From the NCBI GenBank assembly GCA_028821145.1, contig JAPPHC010000014.1, forward strand, positions 19,842 to 83,841: DNA of 64,000 nucleotides, given 5' to 3'. Within the stretch, counting starts at the first letter, position 1, and the number at the start of each line of letters is the position of its first letter. Made by a program: the position numbers and the translations under genes. This document shows positions 1-13,387 of the stretch, in pieces. The notes under the pieces are model-generated. The model searched no databases, was not told the DNA's origin, and worked only from the letters and a program-made list of their open reading frames with translations. The DNA is from Gammaproteobacteria bacterium. Lineage in GTDB: Bacteria; Pseudomonadota; Gammaproteobacteria; Steroidobacterales; Foliamicaceae.

Positions 1-1444
1 CACTCCCGCCGCGCCGCAGACCGCCGAAGGAGTAAAGCAGCATGGCGGTGGCAAGACGGGTGCCCGGCAGCTTGCCCGACTCTGTCGTCACCTCCCTCGC
101 GCGCCGTTCATCGATGCGGCGAGTTCGCGAGTTCGCACCCACGAAGTCATGCTCCAGACAGGCTTGGAAGTCCTCCCGCTGGCCCACTTCCTTGAAGAAT
201 GCAAGCCGGACATCGCTCTCGTGAATGGGTACGTCGCCCGGCCCGAGAAGAAGGCGTGACACGCCTGCCTGGTGTGCCGCGCGCAAACACGATGCAAGAA
301 AACGTAGCGCGCCGCGGGTGCGTTGAAAGTCCGGTATGGCCGCCCAGCGTTCGCGCATCACATCAATCAGGGCCGGATGAAAGGGATAGGACGCCTGAAT
401 CCGTTCGCGCAACGCCAGACCGTCTTCCTCCGCCCGCTGGCTCTCCGCATCGGTCTGGGCATGCGCACGGCGCATCTGCGTAAACACATGTCCGTAGGCC
501 TCCGCAGTAGCGGTCGCGGCATGAGTATCGGGCACACCGGCGAGCAGTCTTCGTTGGATAACGTTCAGGATTTCGTTTCCCTCGACAGGCTCGCGGCGCT
601 GGTCTTTGCGTGCCGCCAGATGCTCAACGGTTTGCAGGAGATTCGTGTATTCGAGAGATTCGCGCTTGCTCGATTGTAGCGAATAGACCAGCACGGCGTT
701 GTCCACACTCCCGACGGCCGCAGTCAATCGCTGGAGGAAGGACAGCGTTTCGTCGCGGAGCGTAGTCTGCTCGATTCGAATACCGCCGGCGCTGATAAGG
801 TATTGCAGCAGTTCATCAACCAAAATCAGGCTCGGTCCGCCCTTGAGCAACTCGATCAGTGCGTCCGCGCCAGGTGCGACCCGCGCCTCGTCCTGGGCGC
901 GCACCAGTTCGTAGCCTCCCCGACCGCCTAGCGACCACGCGATCCAACCCCAAACTGTCCTGGCGGAAGTATCGTCTCCCGGCATCGGTTTGCCGTTGGT
1001 AGGATCGAAAAACTGTCCATCCACCACTGCGACTCGCACACCTTCCGGTCGCGGGAGTCCGGTTGCTTCCGGCAGGGTGTCGAGCGCGGCGCGGGACCGC
1101 GCGGTATGAAGCAAAGCCGCCAGCGTGTGCGACTTACCCCCGCCGAACGGTGTCTGTAGTCGTAGTACACGGTTGCCGTCCGACCCGGACAAGCGACCCA
1201 GTACATCCTTGAGTAAAGATCGGAGACCGGTTGTCAAATAAGACGCGGCAAAGAAACTATCGGCGTTCCGATAAACAGCCGGTACGCGCCGCAACTCTGT
1301 GTCCGGTTGTCCCAGTTCTTTGCCGATCAGGTAATCGGACAAGGTGCCGAGATCGAGTGCGAAAATGTCCTCGGAAAAGTCGTCGGAAAGCACATCGGGA
1401 TGCAGCTCCACACACTGAAGCCAGGGCTGTGAATTGGGTTTCAT
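1..1444 (-). CDS. DUF499-family ATPase, partial (C-terminus beyond window)
   Basis: The reading frame stays open from an ATG at 1444 to the window edge, giving the first ~481 residues. Residues 98-107 read TPFGGGKSHT, a Walker A motif of the form typical of DUF499 ATPases, and LILVDELL at about 206-213 is a Walker B. DUF499 proteins are usually about 1000 residues, so roughly half is missing to the left. The start is fixed by an ATGA overlap with the stop of the DUF1156 methyltransferase gene, which implies coupled translation. DUF499 ATPases recur beside DUF1156 methyltransferases and large SNF2 helicases in candidate phage-defence loci. The biochemical role is not established by the sequence. 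Confidence 0.85.
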   Translation of the reverse strand, partial: MKPNSQPWLQCVELHPDVLSDDFSEDIFALDLGTLSDYLIGKELGQPDTELRRVPAVYRNADSFFAASYLTTGLRSLLKDVLGRLSGSDGNRVLRLQTPFGGGKSHTLAALLHTARSRAALDTLPEATGLPRPEGVRVAVVDGQFFDPTNGKPMPGDDTSARTVWGWIAWSLGGRGGYELVRAQDEARVAPGADALIELLKGGPSLILVDELLQYLISAGGIRIEQTTLRDETLSFLQRLTAAVGSVDNAVLVYSLQSSKRESLEYTNLLQTVEHLAARKDQRREPVEGNEILNVIQRRLLAGVPDTHAATATAEAYGHVFTQMRRAHAQTDAESQRAEEDGLALRERIQASYPFHPALIDVMRERWAAIPDFQRTRGALRFLASCLRAAHQAGVSRLLLGPGDVPIHESDVRLAFFKEVGQREDFQACLEHDFVGANSRTRRIDERRAREVTTESGKLPGTRLATAMLLYSFGGLRRGGS

Positions 1445-4242
1445 TGAAGTTCTTCTCCACCAAACAGGTCCCCGGTTCCGCCCACCAACGCTTCGATTTC
1501 CTGCGCATAGGCTGCTCCCTCGACCACGCTGCGCCAGTTGGCGTTCAATCGCTGCATCGCACCGAGCTCCGGCGTTGCGGTTCTCTCCGGCGCCTGCGAA
1601 CCGCCAAGAACCGGCGCGCAGAGCGCTTGCGTCACCAACCTGAGTTGTTCGGTGTTTGGCCGAGCCGACTTGAGATACGCCGGAAGGGCTCCAGGTTGCT
1701 CTTCCAGGAGATATAGCAGCCGGTGCAATACGTCGACCAGCGGTGCCGCCTTGCCGTTCTCTGCAAGACCGAGTTCTTCATGGTCGCCACGCTCAGCGAA
1801 ATTGCGTACTCGAAACTTGCCGCCGGACTTTTCAACGAGCTTTGGCGCGTTGCCCGTCAATCCATCCGGGCCGTCGATCTCAATGCCCTGCGGGTAACAG
1901 AAGACGTAGGCGTCACCGGCCTCTATAGAGGACTCGCGGTAGGTGAAACGCCAAAGGATGTAAAACCGGGAGATCGAGTCCACGCTGGCGACTGCCGAAC
2001 CTCGTAGCCCGAATATCTCGTCGAGCATCACGTCGAGCACCACGCCTTCGACTTCGCGCAGGTATCTTTCGGCGGATACCGGGTCGCCGTTGGCATATTC
2101 GACCCGGGAGAACTGGGTATAGGCGCGTAGTCCTGCGCCCACTGCCGCCATCAACAGGTCCGCGCCCCCGATTCCCTTTCCGCCATTCCACAGCGTCTTG
2201 ACCCGCTCACGCGCAATCCGCTGGAGTTGCGGCGCGACCTCCGTTTCGTATTGACCCGCGCCGGTCTGCTCGCGCCGGCGGGCAACGAAAAAAATGCTGT
2301 CGGAAAGTGCAGCGGCATCCATTGCGTTCGTCCGCCCGCGCGCCTCTGTCTGTACCGGCCATGCTTCAGTAACCGTCATGCCTGCCCCGACGAGCGCACG
2401 AATCAGAGTCGCCCAGCCCTCGGTTGTGCGATGAGCATAGACGCAGACCAATGGAGCCCCGGGCTTCAGCACCCGGCGCGCCTCAGCAAGCGAGTTGCGC
2501 ATCAGTCTCTCGTAGTGCGCCTTGGCCTTGTTGGCGTCACCACCGTGCTCACTCGGCTGAGCTACGGCTTCTCGCCGTTTCGGTGGCGTATCGAGTGCAA
2601 AGTGTTCCGGATACAGATCGCCGACGATCCGTTTAAGCCAGACGTAGAAGAATGCGGATAAATCCGCATAGAAGATGCTGCTGTAGTACGGAGGATCGGT
2701 AACGACGGCATCGAAAGTCTCGTCGTCGAAGTAGAGCTTTTCGGCATTCCCGCGCGTAACGACACACGGCTGTTTGATTTTGGCGAGTTCCCGGATGCAG
2801 AAGGCCTCACGGTCCAATGCATAAGACAGACAACCTTGTGTCCGTGCCAGTGGATTGATATCGGAGAAGTCGTAGATCATCTTCAGGGCTTGGCGGTCTC
2901 CAATTGCTCCCACCGTTCTCTGGAGATTCGGATACCAGCGTGAAAACTTGTTGAATGAGATCACAAAGCGACCGAACGCCATCGCGAAGAAGGTCTTCAG
3001 TGCCCGAGCGCGATCTTCCGGCATACCGTGGGCGATCATTTCGTCATGCGCGCGCCGAATCTGACCGATCAGCGTGAAAAGGACCAGAAGTTGCCGCGAT
3101 GTGAATAGCTCGCTGTGTTTTTCTACGCCATATGCGGGCAATTGATCTCGGAGCTTGCCCTGTAATTCCGCTTCGGGGCGCGTGAAGCCGAGTTCCTTCT
3201 CAAGCGCCGCCAAGCGTCGTTCGATAGCGTCGGAGTCGGGTCCCAATGCGGCATCCGGTGGAAGATACACCTTGGTCCGCTTTTTCCCCGCCGGCGTCTT
3301 AGGCGGCAAGGCGGCCACAATTGCAGCCAGCGAATCTTTCATCCTCCCGCTGACAGCCATCTCTTTGACGTAATCCGCGGGAGCGGGCGTGTTGCAGGCT
3401 ACGCAGACCGCTTGCCCTGAACCCGTTTGCCCGGTCTGCTGCGCAACCTCACTGGCCAACCTTCCGGAAACGATGTCCCAATACAAGTACTCCCCGTCCT
3501 CGACTCGTGGCACTGCGGCGATGGCGCCTCCTTTTTTCCGAAGCCACGACTGTCGAACCAGCGGTACTGGCGCGGCACAACCGGGGCGTCGACAGGGGAC
3601 CGTGCGCGCCCAGATATAGGCGACCGGGTCTGCTTGGTCTTCCGAAGTCGGATCCCCACTTCCGAAGAGGGCCGTCTGGCGCAAGACCTCCCTAGAGTGT
3701 GGAACATCAATGGCTGGATACAGATCACCAATTTCTTCGCGCATCCGGTCGACGATCAGAGCGCTCCAACGCTGAAAATCGTCCGCAAGGCCGGCGCCAA
3801 AGGACTGCGGGTAGACCAGCGTGCACAACTCGATCATGTGGGCGACAGGGTTGTAGTCCACCGCATGACTCTCGCACCCCAGGCGGGCGGCTTCGAGCGG
3901 AATCGCCCCGCCACCGGCGAATAGATCCAAGACCTTGGGCGTTCGACCTCCGTGTTGCTCCTTGATTGTCTGGCGCGCCTTCGCGACTGTGGCCGGGTCC
4001 GTCTTGTAGGCGGCCAGCTTAGCAACGAATGACGCTGCCTCCTCGCGTTCCGCGCTGGTGCGCGGGGCGGGCGCCAGCGCCGCGTAGATCGCCGCTCTAC
4101 ACGCAGTAATCGGACGCCGGGCCGGCCAGTAGTGCACCAATTCGACATAGCGGCGCGGGTGGAGCTTTTCCTTCGACGCGATGGCGTTCAGCACGTCCAA
4201 GGGAAGGTAGTCCTCTATCAGGCGACGATCAGTCTTGTTCAT
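1441..4242 (-). CDS. DUF1156-domain adenine-specific DNA methyltransferase with zinc-ribbon
   Basis: A 933-residue protein. Motif I (VLDLFAGGGAIPLEA) is at residues 104-118 and the catalytic DPPY motif, characteristic of N6-adenine or N4-cytosine amino-methyltransferases, is near residue 515. Between them, at about residues 215-290, are two CxxC-like clusters fitting the zinc-ribbon of this family. A longer in-frame ORF begins at 4380, but the ATG at 4242 overlaps the upstream helicase stop as ATGA and has a GGAG six bases upstream, so I use it. It presumably marks host DNA, the self-discrimination half of a restriction-like system whose effectors are the neighbouring ATPase, helicases and nuclease. 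Its target sequence cannot be read from the protein. Confidence 0.9.
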   Translation of the reverse strand: MNKTDRRLIEDYLPLDVLNAIASKEKLHPRRYVELVHYWPARRPITACRAAIYAALAPAPRTSAEREEAASFVAKLAAYKTDPATVAKARQTIKEQHGGRTPKVLDLFAGGGAIPLEAARLGCESHAVDYNPVAHMIELCTLVYPQSFGAGLADDFQRWSALIVDRMREEIGDLYPAIDVPHSREVLRQTALFGSGDPTSEDQADPVAYIWARTVPCRRPGCAAPVPLVRQSWLRKKGGAIAAVPRVEDGEYLYWDIVSGRLASEVAQQTGQTGSGQAVCVACNTPAPADYVKEMAVSGRMKDSLAAIVAALPPKTPAGKKRTKVYLPPDAALGPDSDAIERRLAALEKELGFTRPEAELQGKLRDQLPAYGVEKHSELFTSRQLLVLFTLIGQIRRAHDEMIAHGMPEDRARALKTFFAMAFGRFVISFNKFSRWYPNLQRTVGAIGDRQALKMIYDFSDINPLARTQGCLSYALDREAFCIRELAKIKQPCVVTRGNAEKLYFDDETFDAVVTDPPYYSSIFYADLSAFFYVWLKRIVGDLYPEHFALDTPPKRREAVAQPSEHGGDANKAKAHYERLMRNSLAEARRVLKPGAPLVCVYAHRTTEGWATLIRALVGAGMTVTEAWPVQTEARGRTNAMDAAALSDSIFFVARRREQTGAGQYETEVAPQLQRIARERVKTLWNGGKGIGGADLLMAAVGAGLRAYTQFSRVEYANGDPVSAERYLREVEGVVLDVMLDEIFGLRGSAVASVDSISRFYILWRFTYRESSIEAGDAYVFCYPQGIEIDGPDGLTGNAPKLVEKSGGKFRVRNFAERGDHEELGLAENGKAAPLVDVLHRLLYLLEEQPGALPAYLKSARPNTEQLRLVTQALCAPVLGGSQAPERTATPELGAMQRLNANWRSVVEGAAYAQEIEALVGGTGDLFGGEELQ

Positions 4243-6170
4243 GCCAGACTCCGGCCCGGACCATCGGACAGCAGACCCATCTCCTCTAGAAACCGCGACG
4301 GCCGCTTTTTCCAACCTCTGTAGGTTTTTGCTCTTGACAGGATCAGGCATCGTTTCGCGCGGGTAATGGCGACAAAACAACCGCGGCGTTCTTCCTCAAG
4401 CGCTGCGCTGCTATTGTCATTCTTCACACTGTGCCAAGAAGGAAGCACTTCCTCCGCAAGGCCCATCAGATACACCCTATCGAACTCCAACCCCTTGGCA
4501 CCATGAATGGTGCCAAGGGAGACGGATCCTGGCTCAGGCACCGGCTGTTTGGAGCGCAATGCCATCTCTTGAAGGAACTGGTCGAGCGACACTGCGCCAT
4601 GGGCCTGACGTATTTCGCGCTCGATCCGGCGCCACGCACTCACGTCATCATTGAAATCGCCATCGGCGCCTTTGCTCTCGAAACATTCAATGACTGTCTT
4701 TACCGTGTCGGGCAGCCTTTTGTCCCCCGAAGCGAAGCGCGCGAGGGTGTCTACGGCCTTACTGGCCGGCTTGGGAGGCGATGCCTTCCGTACAGAATCA
4801 AACCAGACTGTCATCAGCGCCACCTGGCCGGCTTCCGAACGTACTTCCAAATCCTCGAAATCCAGAGCAGCGCCAGTAAAGCTCCGAAACGTTTCGATCA
4901 AGGTCACCATGTTGCGCCGATCAAGCGGTCGGTTGATTTGTTTCAGCCCCGCGACCAGCCAACGCATTTGCGGAGACGCGAAATCGTCTCTGCGTGCGAG
5001 GAGCGCGGTGGGCACATTCAGGCTTGCCAACTCATCCTGAACGGTTTCCAAAAGCGCTCGATTACGCGCCAGAATAGCGGTTTGACCCCGCTCCTCTGCA
5101 TCAAGGGCGGCAACTTCGGTCGCAATGCCCCTAGCCTCACCCGCATCGCTGGGGAACACCAAGCATCGGATTTCGGATTCGTTTGTCTCGGTCTCAGGAC
5201 GTGATTTGGCGGCCTCCGCCGACCGTTTTGACAAGTCACGCCGAACGTTGTAAACAACCAGCCGATTGGCGGCCTCAACAATGCCAGGTGGACAACGGAA
5301 ATTGTCCGTGAGTTGGACGACCTCGCACTCAAAGTCCTTCACCAAGCTGCCGATACGACGGACGTTGGCGCCGTTCCATTCGTATATCGTCTGATCGTCG
5401 TCAGCCACGGCGAATAGTTGGTGGAAGCTGTCGCCGGCCATCCGTCGGAGCAAATCGTACTGGGGGCCGTTCGTATCCTGAAACTCGTCAATCAGCCAGT
5501 ATCGATAGATCGTTCGAAAATGTTCGGCCAACTTCGGATAATTCAAAATTTGGTGGGCCAGAATAATCAACGAGTTAAAATCCAGCGCGTTAGATCGCTT
5601 TAGTTCCTCCTCGTAAAGCCGGTAGGCAAGAGCAATACGCTCGGAAGCTTCGCGCGAGGTATCGTGACGCATTAGATACCTATCCGCCTGCTCGGGGCTG
5701 ATCAGACGTGCCTTCAGTGCGTCGATGCGGGGTAAGAACCGTGTATCGTCATGCTCGAAACCATCAGACCCACGCTGCAATGCGTCTTTCAGCAATGCTT
5801 CTCGATCGGCGGTACGCGAGTAGATTTCGAAATTAGGCTTCATGCCGAGATGTACGCCGTGCTGGCGTAGTAAGCGAGCGCAGAATCCATGGAAAGTATT
5901 GATCTCGGCGCGTTCCTCGCTACCTGGAACAAGGGCGGCAATCCGGGATTTCATTTCATGCGCGGCCTTATTCGTGAAAGTCAGTGCGAGAATGCGGAAG
6001 CGTTCGTTAGGCGAAGCATCCAGCAATCGGGCGACTCGGCAGGTGAGCACGCGCGTCTTGCCGGAACCCGGTCCGGCGAGGACCAGCAGCGGCCCTTCGT
6101 CCCACTCAACAGCCTTGCGCTGGATGTCGGTCAGCTCACCTATCGTGTCTGCGAGTGTCCCGACGATCAT
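4239..6170 (-). CDS. UvrD/PcrA-like superfamily 1 helicase (GajB-like)
   Basis: A 643-residue SF1 helicase. Walker A (AGPGSGKT) is at residues 32-39, with an LTFTNKAA motif Ia, DEFQDTN motif II, a TIHGAKGLEFD motif V and a C-terminal VAITRAK motif VI. It is close in size to typical UvrD/PcrA-like proteins and longer than the first-described GajB. It begins with an ATGA overlap on the preceding OLD-type nuclease and ends with an ATGA overlap on the methyltransferase. A UvrD-like helicase directly behind an OLD/TOPRIM nuclease is the composition of Gabija, so a GajB-like role is the best inference. A general repair helicase is the alternative, but the context argues against it. Confidence 0.88.
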   Translation of the reverse strand: MIVGTLADTIGELTDIQRKAVEWDEGPLLVLAGPGSGKTRVLTCRVARLLDASPNERFRILALTFTNKAAHEMKSRIAALVPGSEERAEINTFHGFCARLLRQHGVHLGMKPNFEIYSRTADREALLKDALQRGSDGFEHDDTRFLPRIDALKARLISPEQADRYLMRHDTSREASERIALAYRLYEEELKRSNALDFNSLIILAHQILNYPKLAEHFRTIYRYWLIDEFQDTNGPQYDLLRRMAGDSFHQLFAVADDDQTIYEWNGANVRRIGSLVKDFECEVVQLTDNFRCPPGIVEAANRLVVYNVRRDLSKRSAEAAKSRPETETNESEIRCLVFPSDAGEARGIATEVAALDAEERGQTAILARNRALLETVQDELASLNVPTALLARRDDFASPQMRWLVAGLKQINRPLDRRNMVTLIETFRSFTGAALDFEDLEVRSEAGQVALMTVWFDSVRKASPPKPASKAVDTLARFASGDKRLPDTVKTVIECFESKGADGDFNDDVSAWRRIEREIRQAHGAVSLDQFLQEMALRSKQPVPEPGSVSLGTIHGAKGLEFDRVYLMGLAEEVLPSWHSVKNDNSSAALEEERRGCFVAITRAKRCLILSRAKTYRGWKKRPSRFLEEMGLLSDGPGRSLA

Positions 6171-8083
6171 GGCAGCCCCCTAAGTCGATCAATGGCGTCG
6201 CGGAAGGCCGTCGGCATTCGTGCCGCCAATTCAGAATCGCTTCGAACCCGGGCCGCCAGTACCGCCGCATAATCTGTCTTGCGTTTCCTCAATTTGCGCA
6301 CAAGATCTTCGTTATTGAGGCTCTCGGCGTTCTCGACGCCAATGACCTGAAGCGTTTCGCGCAGTTCTTGACCCAATCCGTCAGCGACGAGTTGCTGCTC
6401 CAGATCGCCGTTGGAGTGGTTACCGCAACGCATTTCAATCTCTGACGCGTCGAATCCCCGATTCTGTATGCGTTGATTAAACCGCCTTCCCTCCGCGTCG
6501 CCATCAAATACCGCAAGCCAAGGTATGTCCATTGCCCTTGCCAGAGCAGCAAAGGTGGCCGGGCTACCGTTATTCTGGGCGTCAATGACCGATACACCAT
6601 GCCGGTCAAGATCGTAGTTCAAGGCATACCCGATGGCATGCACCAGCAGATAGTCGGCCTGACCCTCGACGAGCAGCCATCGTTCCGCAAAGAAGACCTC
6701 CCCCCGCATGCGCCGTGCATAGGTTTCCAGCGCCTGCAGTTCGTCATCGGCTACATGCAGGGAAGATCGATCCCGCAAGTCGCGTAGCGATGGCTCAAGC
6801 TCAGCGCGACGCTCGTCCAAAGCGCAGCGAGTTAGCAGTTCGCGATACGCCGTGTCGTCGAGGACGCCGTGAACAGTGAGCAACTTCGCAACGGGTTCAT
6901 AGGACAGCAGCCCGGCTGTTTTTTCGACGACCGTTTCAAGCCCATCGAAATTCGGGATCGAGACGGAAAAACTCGCAGGTAGCGAGCGAACCTCCGTGCG
7001 GCCAGCGTTGAGACGCACCAGCCGCAGGTCGCGAAAGGGCACCTGCTGAACGAAATACGGGGAATGTGTGGTGACGATTTTCTGACCGGGTAATGCGTCG
7101 ATCTGGTGCCACAGCGTGCGAACGGCCTGCGGATGCAGATGCGTCTCAGGCTCCTCAAGCGCTAGCATAGGCTCGCTTCCCGCTTCGTACAACTCGCGCA
7201 GCAGATGGTCGACGAATGCTTGGAAAAGGAAAATGACCGCCAGGCTTTGCAAACCTTGGCCTTGTCGTCGTAGCGGAAGCCAAGGCAAGCCAGCCTCGTT
7301 GCGCAGGATAATCTCAGCTCTGGATAGCAGATCCCAGGTTTTAAGTGGCACCATCCTCAGGTCAAGTCCGCCTTCTTTATCCCGTGCCGCAACCCGTGTT
7401 GCGCCTGAAAGGGTATTGGCGATGTCCGCCAATCGCGGATCGGCTTTAAGGAGCCTGCGATTAAGTAGGTCGAGGACTCGCATCGCACGCGATTCGAGTT
7501 CTGGAGGGATGTTCAGATCCTTTAGGAGACGGTTCCAGAATTGGGATGATCGCGCGGAAAATTCGTCCTTCACGTCACGTAAAGCGTCAAGATAAAACAC
7601 CGGAATATATCGCCAGAAGCGTTCAAGATTGACTCGGCGCGCGCCGATGCCTACGAGCGGCTCACGGCCCACGTCCAGAAACTCCCAGCTCGGTTCAAAG
7701 CTGTCGGTGTCGGCATTCCATACGCATCGCGTTCTCAGGCGGACGGACCGAAGGCCAGTCACCAAGTCCAACTGCACGATGTCGCCGAGGTCTTCCACGA
7801 TAGCGTCGGGCCATTCGCGGGATTCCCGTTCTTCGGACCGGAGTTCGATCGTCACGCCGCTCGATGATTTGGGATCTTCCGCTTCATTCGACATGTGGAT
7901 GTCATATTCGCTAAAGCCGGTTCCGCGCTGGCCCCAACGTCGCGTGAGGGCGATTCTTATCGCGTCGAGAATGGCAGTCTTGCCCGAATTGTTCGGACCG
8001 ACGAGTACCGTGGTCTTGCCAAGATCCATGGCCAGATGCCGTATGGACCGGAAGTTCTCAATCTCGACACGAGTTATGCGCAT
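6167..8083 (-). CDS. OLD-family AAA ATPase with TOPRIM nuclease domain (GajA-like)
   Basis: A 638-residue protein. The N-terminal ABC-type ATPase has Walker A GPNNSGKT at residues 29-36, a signature-like RQGQGLQS at 273-280, Walker B with E310/E311 and a switch His at 340 (TTHSP). The C-terminal TOPRIM domain shows E473 (LLVEGQAD) and the acidic pair D527/D529 (VFDGDAEG), so the nuclease centre looks intact. ATP binding is expected to control DNA nicking or cleavage. It lies 43 bases downstream of the SNF2 helicase gene and overlaps the UvrD-like helicase by ATGA. Together with that helicase it has the architecture of Gabija GajA-GajB. Other OLD-family nucleases share this layout, so the Gabija label is inferred from the pair. 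Confidence 0.88.
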   Translation of the reverse strand: MRITRVEIENFRSIRHLAMDLGKTTVLVGPNNSGKTAILDAIRIALTRRWGQRGTGFSEYDIHMSNEAEDPKSSSGVTIELRSEERESREWPDAIVEDLGDIVQLDLVTGLRSVRLRTRCVWNADTDSFEPSWEFLDVGREPLVGIGARRVNLERFWRYIPVFYLDALRDVKDEFSARSSQFWNRLLKDLNIPPELESRAMRVLDLLNRRLLKADPRLADIANTLSGATRVAARDKEGGLDLRMVPLKTWDLLSRAEIILRNEAGLPWLPLRRQGQGLQSLAVIFLFQAFVDHLLRELYEAGSEPMLALEEPETHLHPQAVRTLWHQIDALPGQKIVTTHSPYFVQQVPFRDLRLVRLNAGRTEVRSLPASFSVSIPNFDGLETVVEKTAGLLSYEPVAKLLTVHGVLDDTAYRELLTRCALDERRAELEPSLRDLRDRSSLHVADDELQALETYARRMRGEVFFAERWLLVEGQADYLLVHAIGYALNYDLDRHGVSVIDAQNNGSPATFAALARAMDIPWLAVFDGDAEGRRFNQRIQNRGFDASEIEMRCGNHSNGDLEQQLVADGLGQELRETLQVIGVENAESLNNEDLVRKLRKRKTDYAAVLAARVRSDSELAARMPTAFRDAIDRLRGLP

Positions 8084-8126
8084 GTAGAAAACATCTCGTG
8101 AAGTGCGTGTGTGCTGGTCATTTTTT

Positions 8127-11663
<3,537 letters not shown>

Positions 11664-11766
11664 TCTCGCGATCACCGTTCTTTGAAGTGATTGCGGGGCC
11701 CGCAATGCGCATGATCTGATCGACCCTGTCGGTTCGCGGCGCGAAGGGGTTCATGAGACAACGCCG

Positions 11767-12789
11767 TCATGCCGCAGCTCCGTTGGCTCTCGCCTCGATC
11801 TCGGCGCACCGCTCCATCAGCGCATCGAATGGCTCATTCTCGTCGAGCAGCATGCCGTCGGCCTGCATTCTCGCGTAATCGTCCGCGAGCACCGCCTGCG
11901 CAGTCCCGGCGGGAATGAGCTGCAAGGCACCGGACACTGCCGCCTCATAGTCGATTCGCTGGCCGCTGGCATCGTTCTCGGAGAAGAACATGGCCTTGTG
12001 ACGGGCGACGGAGAGGGCGAGTTCACGGTCAGCGAGTGCGCTCGCGGCAATCCCAGCCTCGTCGAGCCGCGCGAGATCGTGCCAGTGCCGTGAAAGACGC
12101 TCGCCGCGCCGCCGTTCTTGGTGGCAATAGACGTGAATGGCGGTCGCCTTTTCCCAGAAAGTTCGCTCCGCTAGCATGACGGACGGGTGCGCCTCCGGAA
12201 AAACAAGATCGGACAGATGGGGCGCGGCGTCACACACGACTGGCATACTGGTATGCGGCTCGCCTGTCGAACGCGCGCCGAACTCCAACTTGACCTCTGG
12301 GCGCACGAAGTCCGTCTCCTCGAACAGTGGCTCGTAATCAATGAAGATTCGGTCTCCGTCCGCTCGAACCCGCGCAACGAAACCCGCACGAGCTAGCGCC
12401 TCCCGAACGATTGGCAAGGCTTCACCGCGGACCCATTCGACAAGTCGGGCGCGGATCGCGCGTGTCCAGCGCTTTTGTTGGCTGCGTGTGGGAGGTAGCG
12501 CTTCGTCGCCGGAGCCGGCCACAAGATCCGGTGCAAAAGCACGGATGTCGTAGGTAATGTCGACATCTTCGGAGAAGCGGCGGATTGCGCGCCAAACCTT
12601 GGACAGCGACGTGCCGCCCTTGAAGGTCAGATGTTCGGCAAACGGCGCGTCGAACAGCAGATTGAGCGCCGCCACGACCCAGATGTCCTTCTCCAGCAGA
12701 TGCGCTTTGTGAACGCTGGCGCGTTCCACGACCTCCAGAGCATCGCGACGTTCGGCGTTCGACAGATCCTGGTAGCGCGCTTCAGCCAT
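11767..12789 (-). CDS. AbiEii/AbiGii-type nucleotidyltransferase toxin
   Basis: A 340-residue protein of the nucleotidyltransferase AbiEii/AbiGii family, the toxin half of type IV toxin-antitoxin systems. The core is recognisable: a conserved TFKGGTSLSKVW segment (the nucleotidyltransferase G-[GS] motif), then EDVDITYD with the catalytic acidic pair, then a C-terminal helical region with a DLARLDEAG segment. The ATG at 12789 overlaps the antitoxin gene by eight bases (ATGGCTGA); a GTG at 12804 is an alternative. Known relatives transfer nucleotides to tRNA or other targets and arrest growth. The gene lies upstream of the helicase-methylase operon with a 103-base gap, so it may be a separate unit or a control module for it. 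Confidence 0.87.
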   Translation of the reverse strand: MAEARYQDLSNAERRDALEVVERASVHKAHLLEKDIWVVAALNLLFDAPFAEHLTFKGGTSLSKVWRAIRRFSEDVDITYDIRAFAPDLVAGSGDEALPPTRSQQKRWTRAIRARLVEWVRGEALPIVREALARAGFVARVRADGDRIFIDYEPLFEETDFVRPEVKLEFGARSTGEPHTSMPVVCDAAPHLSDLVFPEAHPSVMLAERTFWEKATAIHVYCHQERRRGERLSRHWHDLARLDEAGIAASALADRELALSVARHKAMFFSENDASGQRIDYEAAVSGALQLIPAGTAQAVLADDYARMQADGMLLDENEPFDALMERCAEIEARANGAAA

Positions 12790-13378
12790 GCGGCAGTCGC
12801 GCACTCACGGGTTCGGCCATCCAGTTCGGCATCAACGCCCGGGCAGTGGAGAGTTCGTTCAGCTCTTCAGCGGAGAGCGTCGGCAGAACCGCTTCCAGAC
12901 CATTTTCGACTTCTTCGGGACCAAGCCAGGCCAGAGCGCGGATGACATTCCCCGCCCTGCGGTGCGGTGCCGCCAGTTGCCAGCGCGGGGCGTGGCGCAG
13001 TTCGACCGTGTGTGCCCCGAAATGCAGCCGGCGGCTGGGGCCGGAAGTGAGATAGACCATCCGAACGGGATTCTGGGCGGTCAGTCCAAGGCGGTTGGCT
13101 GCGGACCCGCCGCAAGGAACGATCGTCTCGCCCCATAGCGCGGAAAGCGCGGCGAGCGCCTTGCCGATCCTAGGTCCGCGGACACCGAAACGGGTCTCGA
13201 CGGGGCGCATATACACCCCCTTGCAGATGCGCATGAGCTTGCCGGAACGAGCGAGGCGCGACAGCGCCTGGTCTATGGCCGCACGGTTTCCGAGGTGAAG
13301 CAGCGCACCGGGACACAGCGGCGTGGCCTCCGGGAGGCTTTCGGCATACTCCATGATGCGCTGTGGGAGGCTGCTCAT
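12782..13378 (-). CDS. AbiEi-like antitoxin / DUF6088-type transcriptional regulator
   Basis: A 198-residue protein with an N-terminal winged-helix region (about residues 1-65, including ALSRLARSGKLMRICKGVY, the recognition and wing segment typical of AbiEi antitoxins) and a C-terminal domain that in this family is needed for antitoxicity. The ATG at 13378 is preceded by AAAGGAG. The gene overlaps the toxin gene by eight bases, so the pair is co-translated. AbiEi proteins repress their own promoter by binding inverted repeats, and an 11-bp perfect inverted repeat lies just upstream (13388-13446), one arm containing the ribosome-binding site. Confidence 0.87.
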   Translation of the reverse strand: MSSLPQRIMEYAESLPEATPLCPGALLHLGNRAAIDQALSRLARSGKLMRICKGVYMRPVETRFGVRGPRIGKALAALSALWGETIVPCGGSAANRLGLTAQNPVRMVYLTSGPSRRLHFGAHTVELRHAPRWQLAAPHRRAGNVIRALAWLGPEEVENGLEAVLPTLSAEELNELSTARALMPNWMAEPVSARLPHG

Positions 13379-13387
13379 GGCCAGTTT

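Noticed and set aside
4243-4380. Upstream start (4380) for the DUF1156 methyltransferase
   Set aside because: It would overlap the helicase gene by about 140 bases and lacks the ATGA junction and GGAG of the start at 4242.
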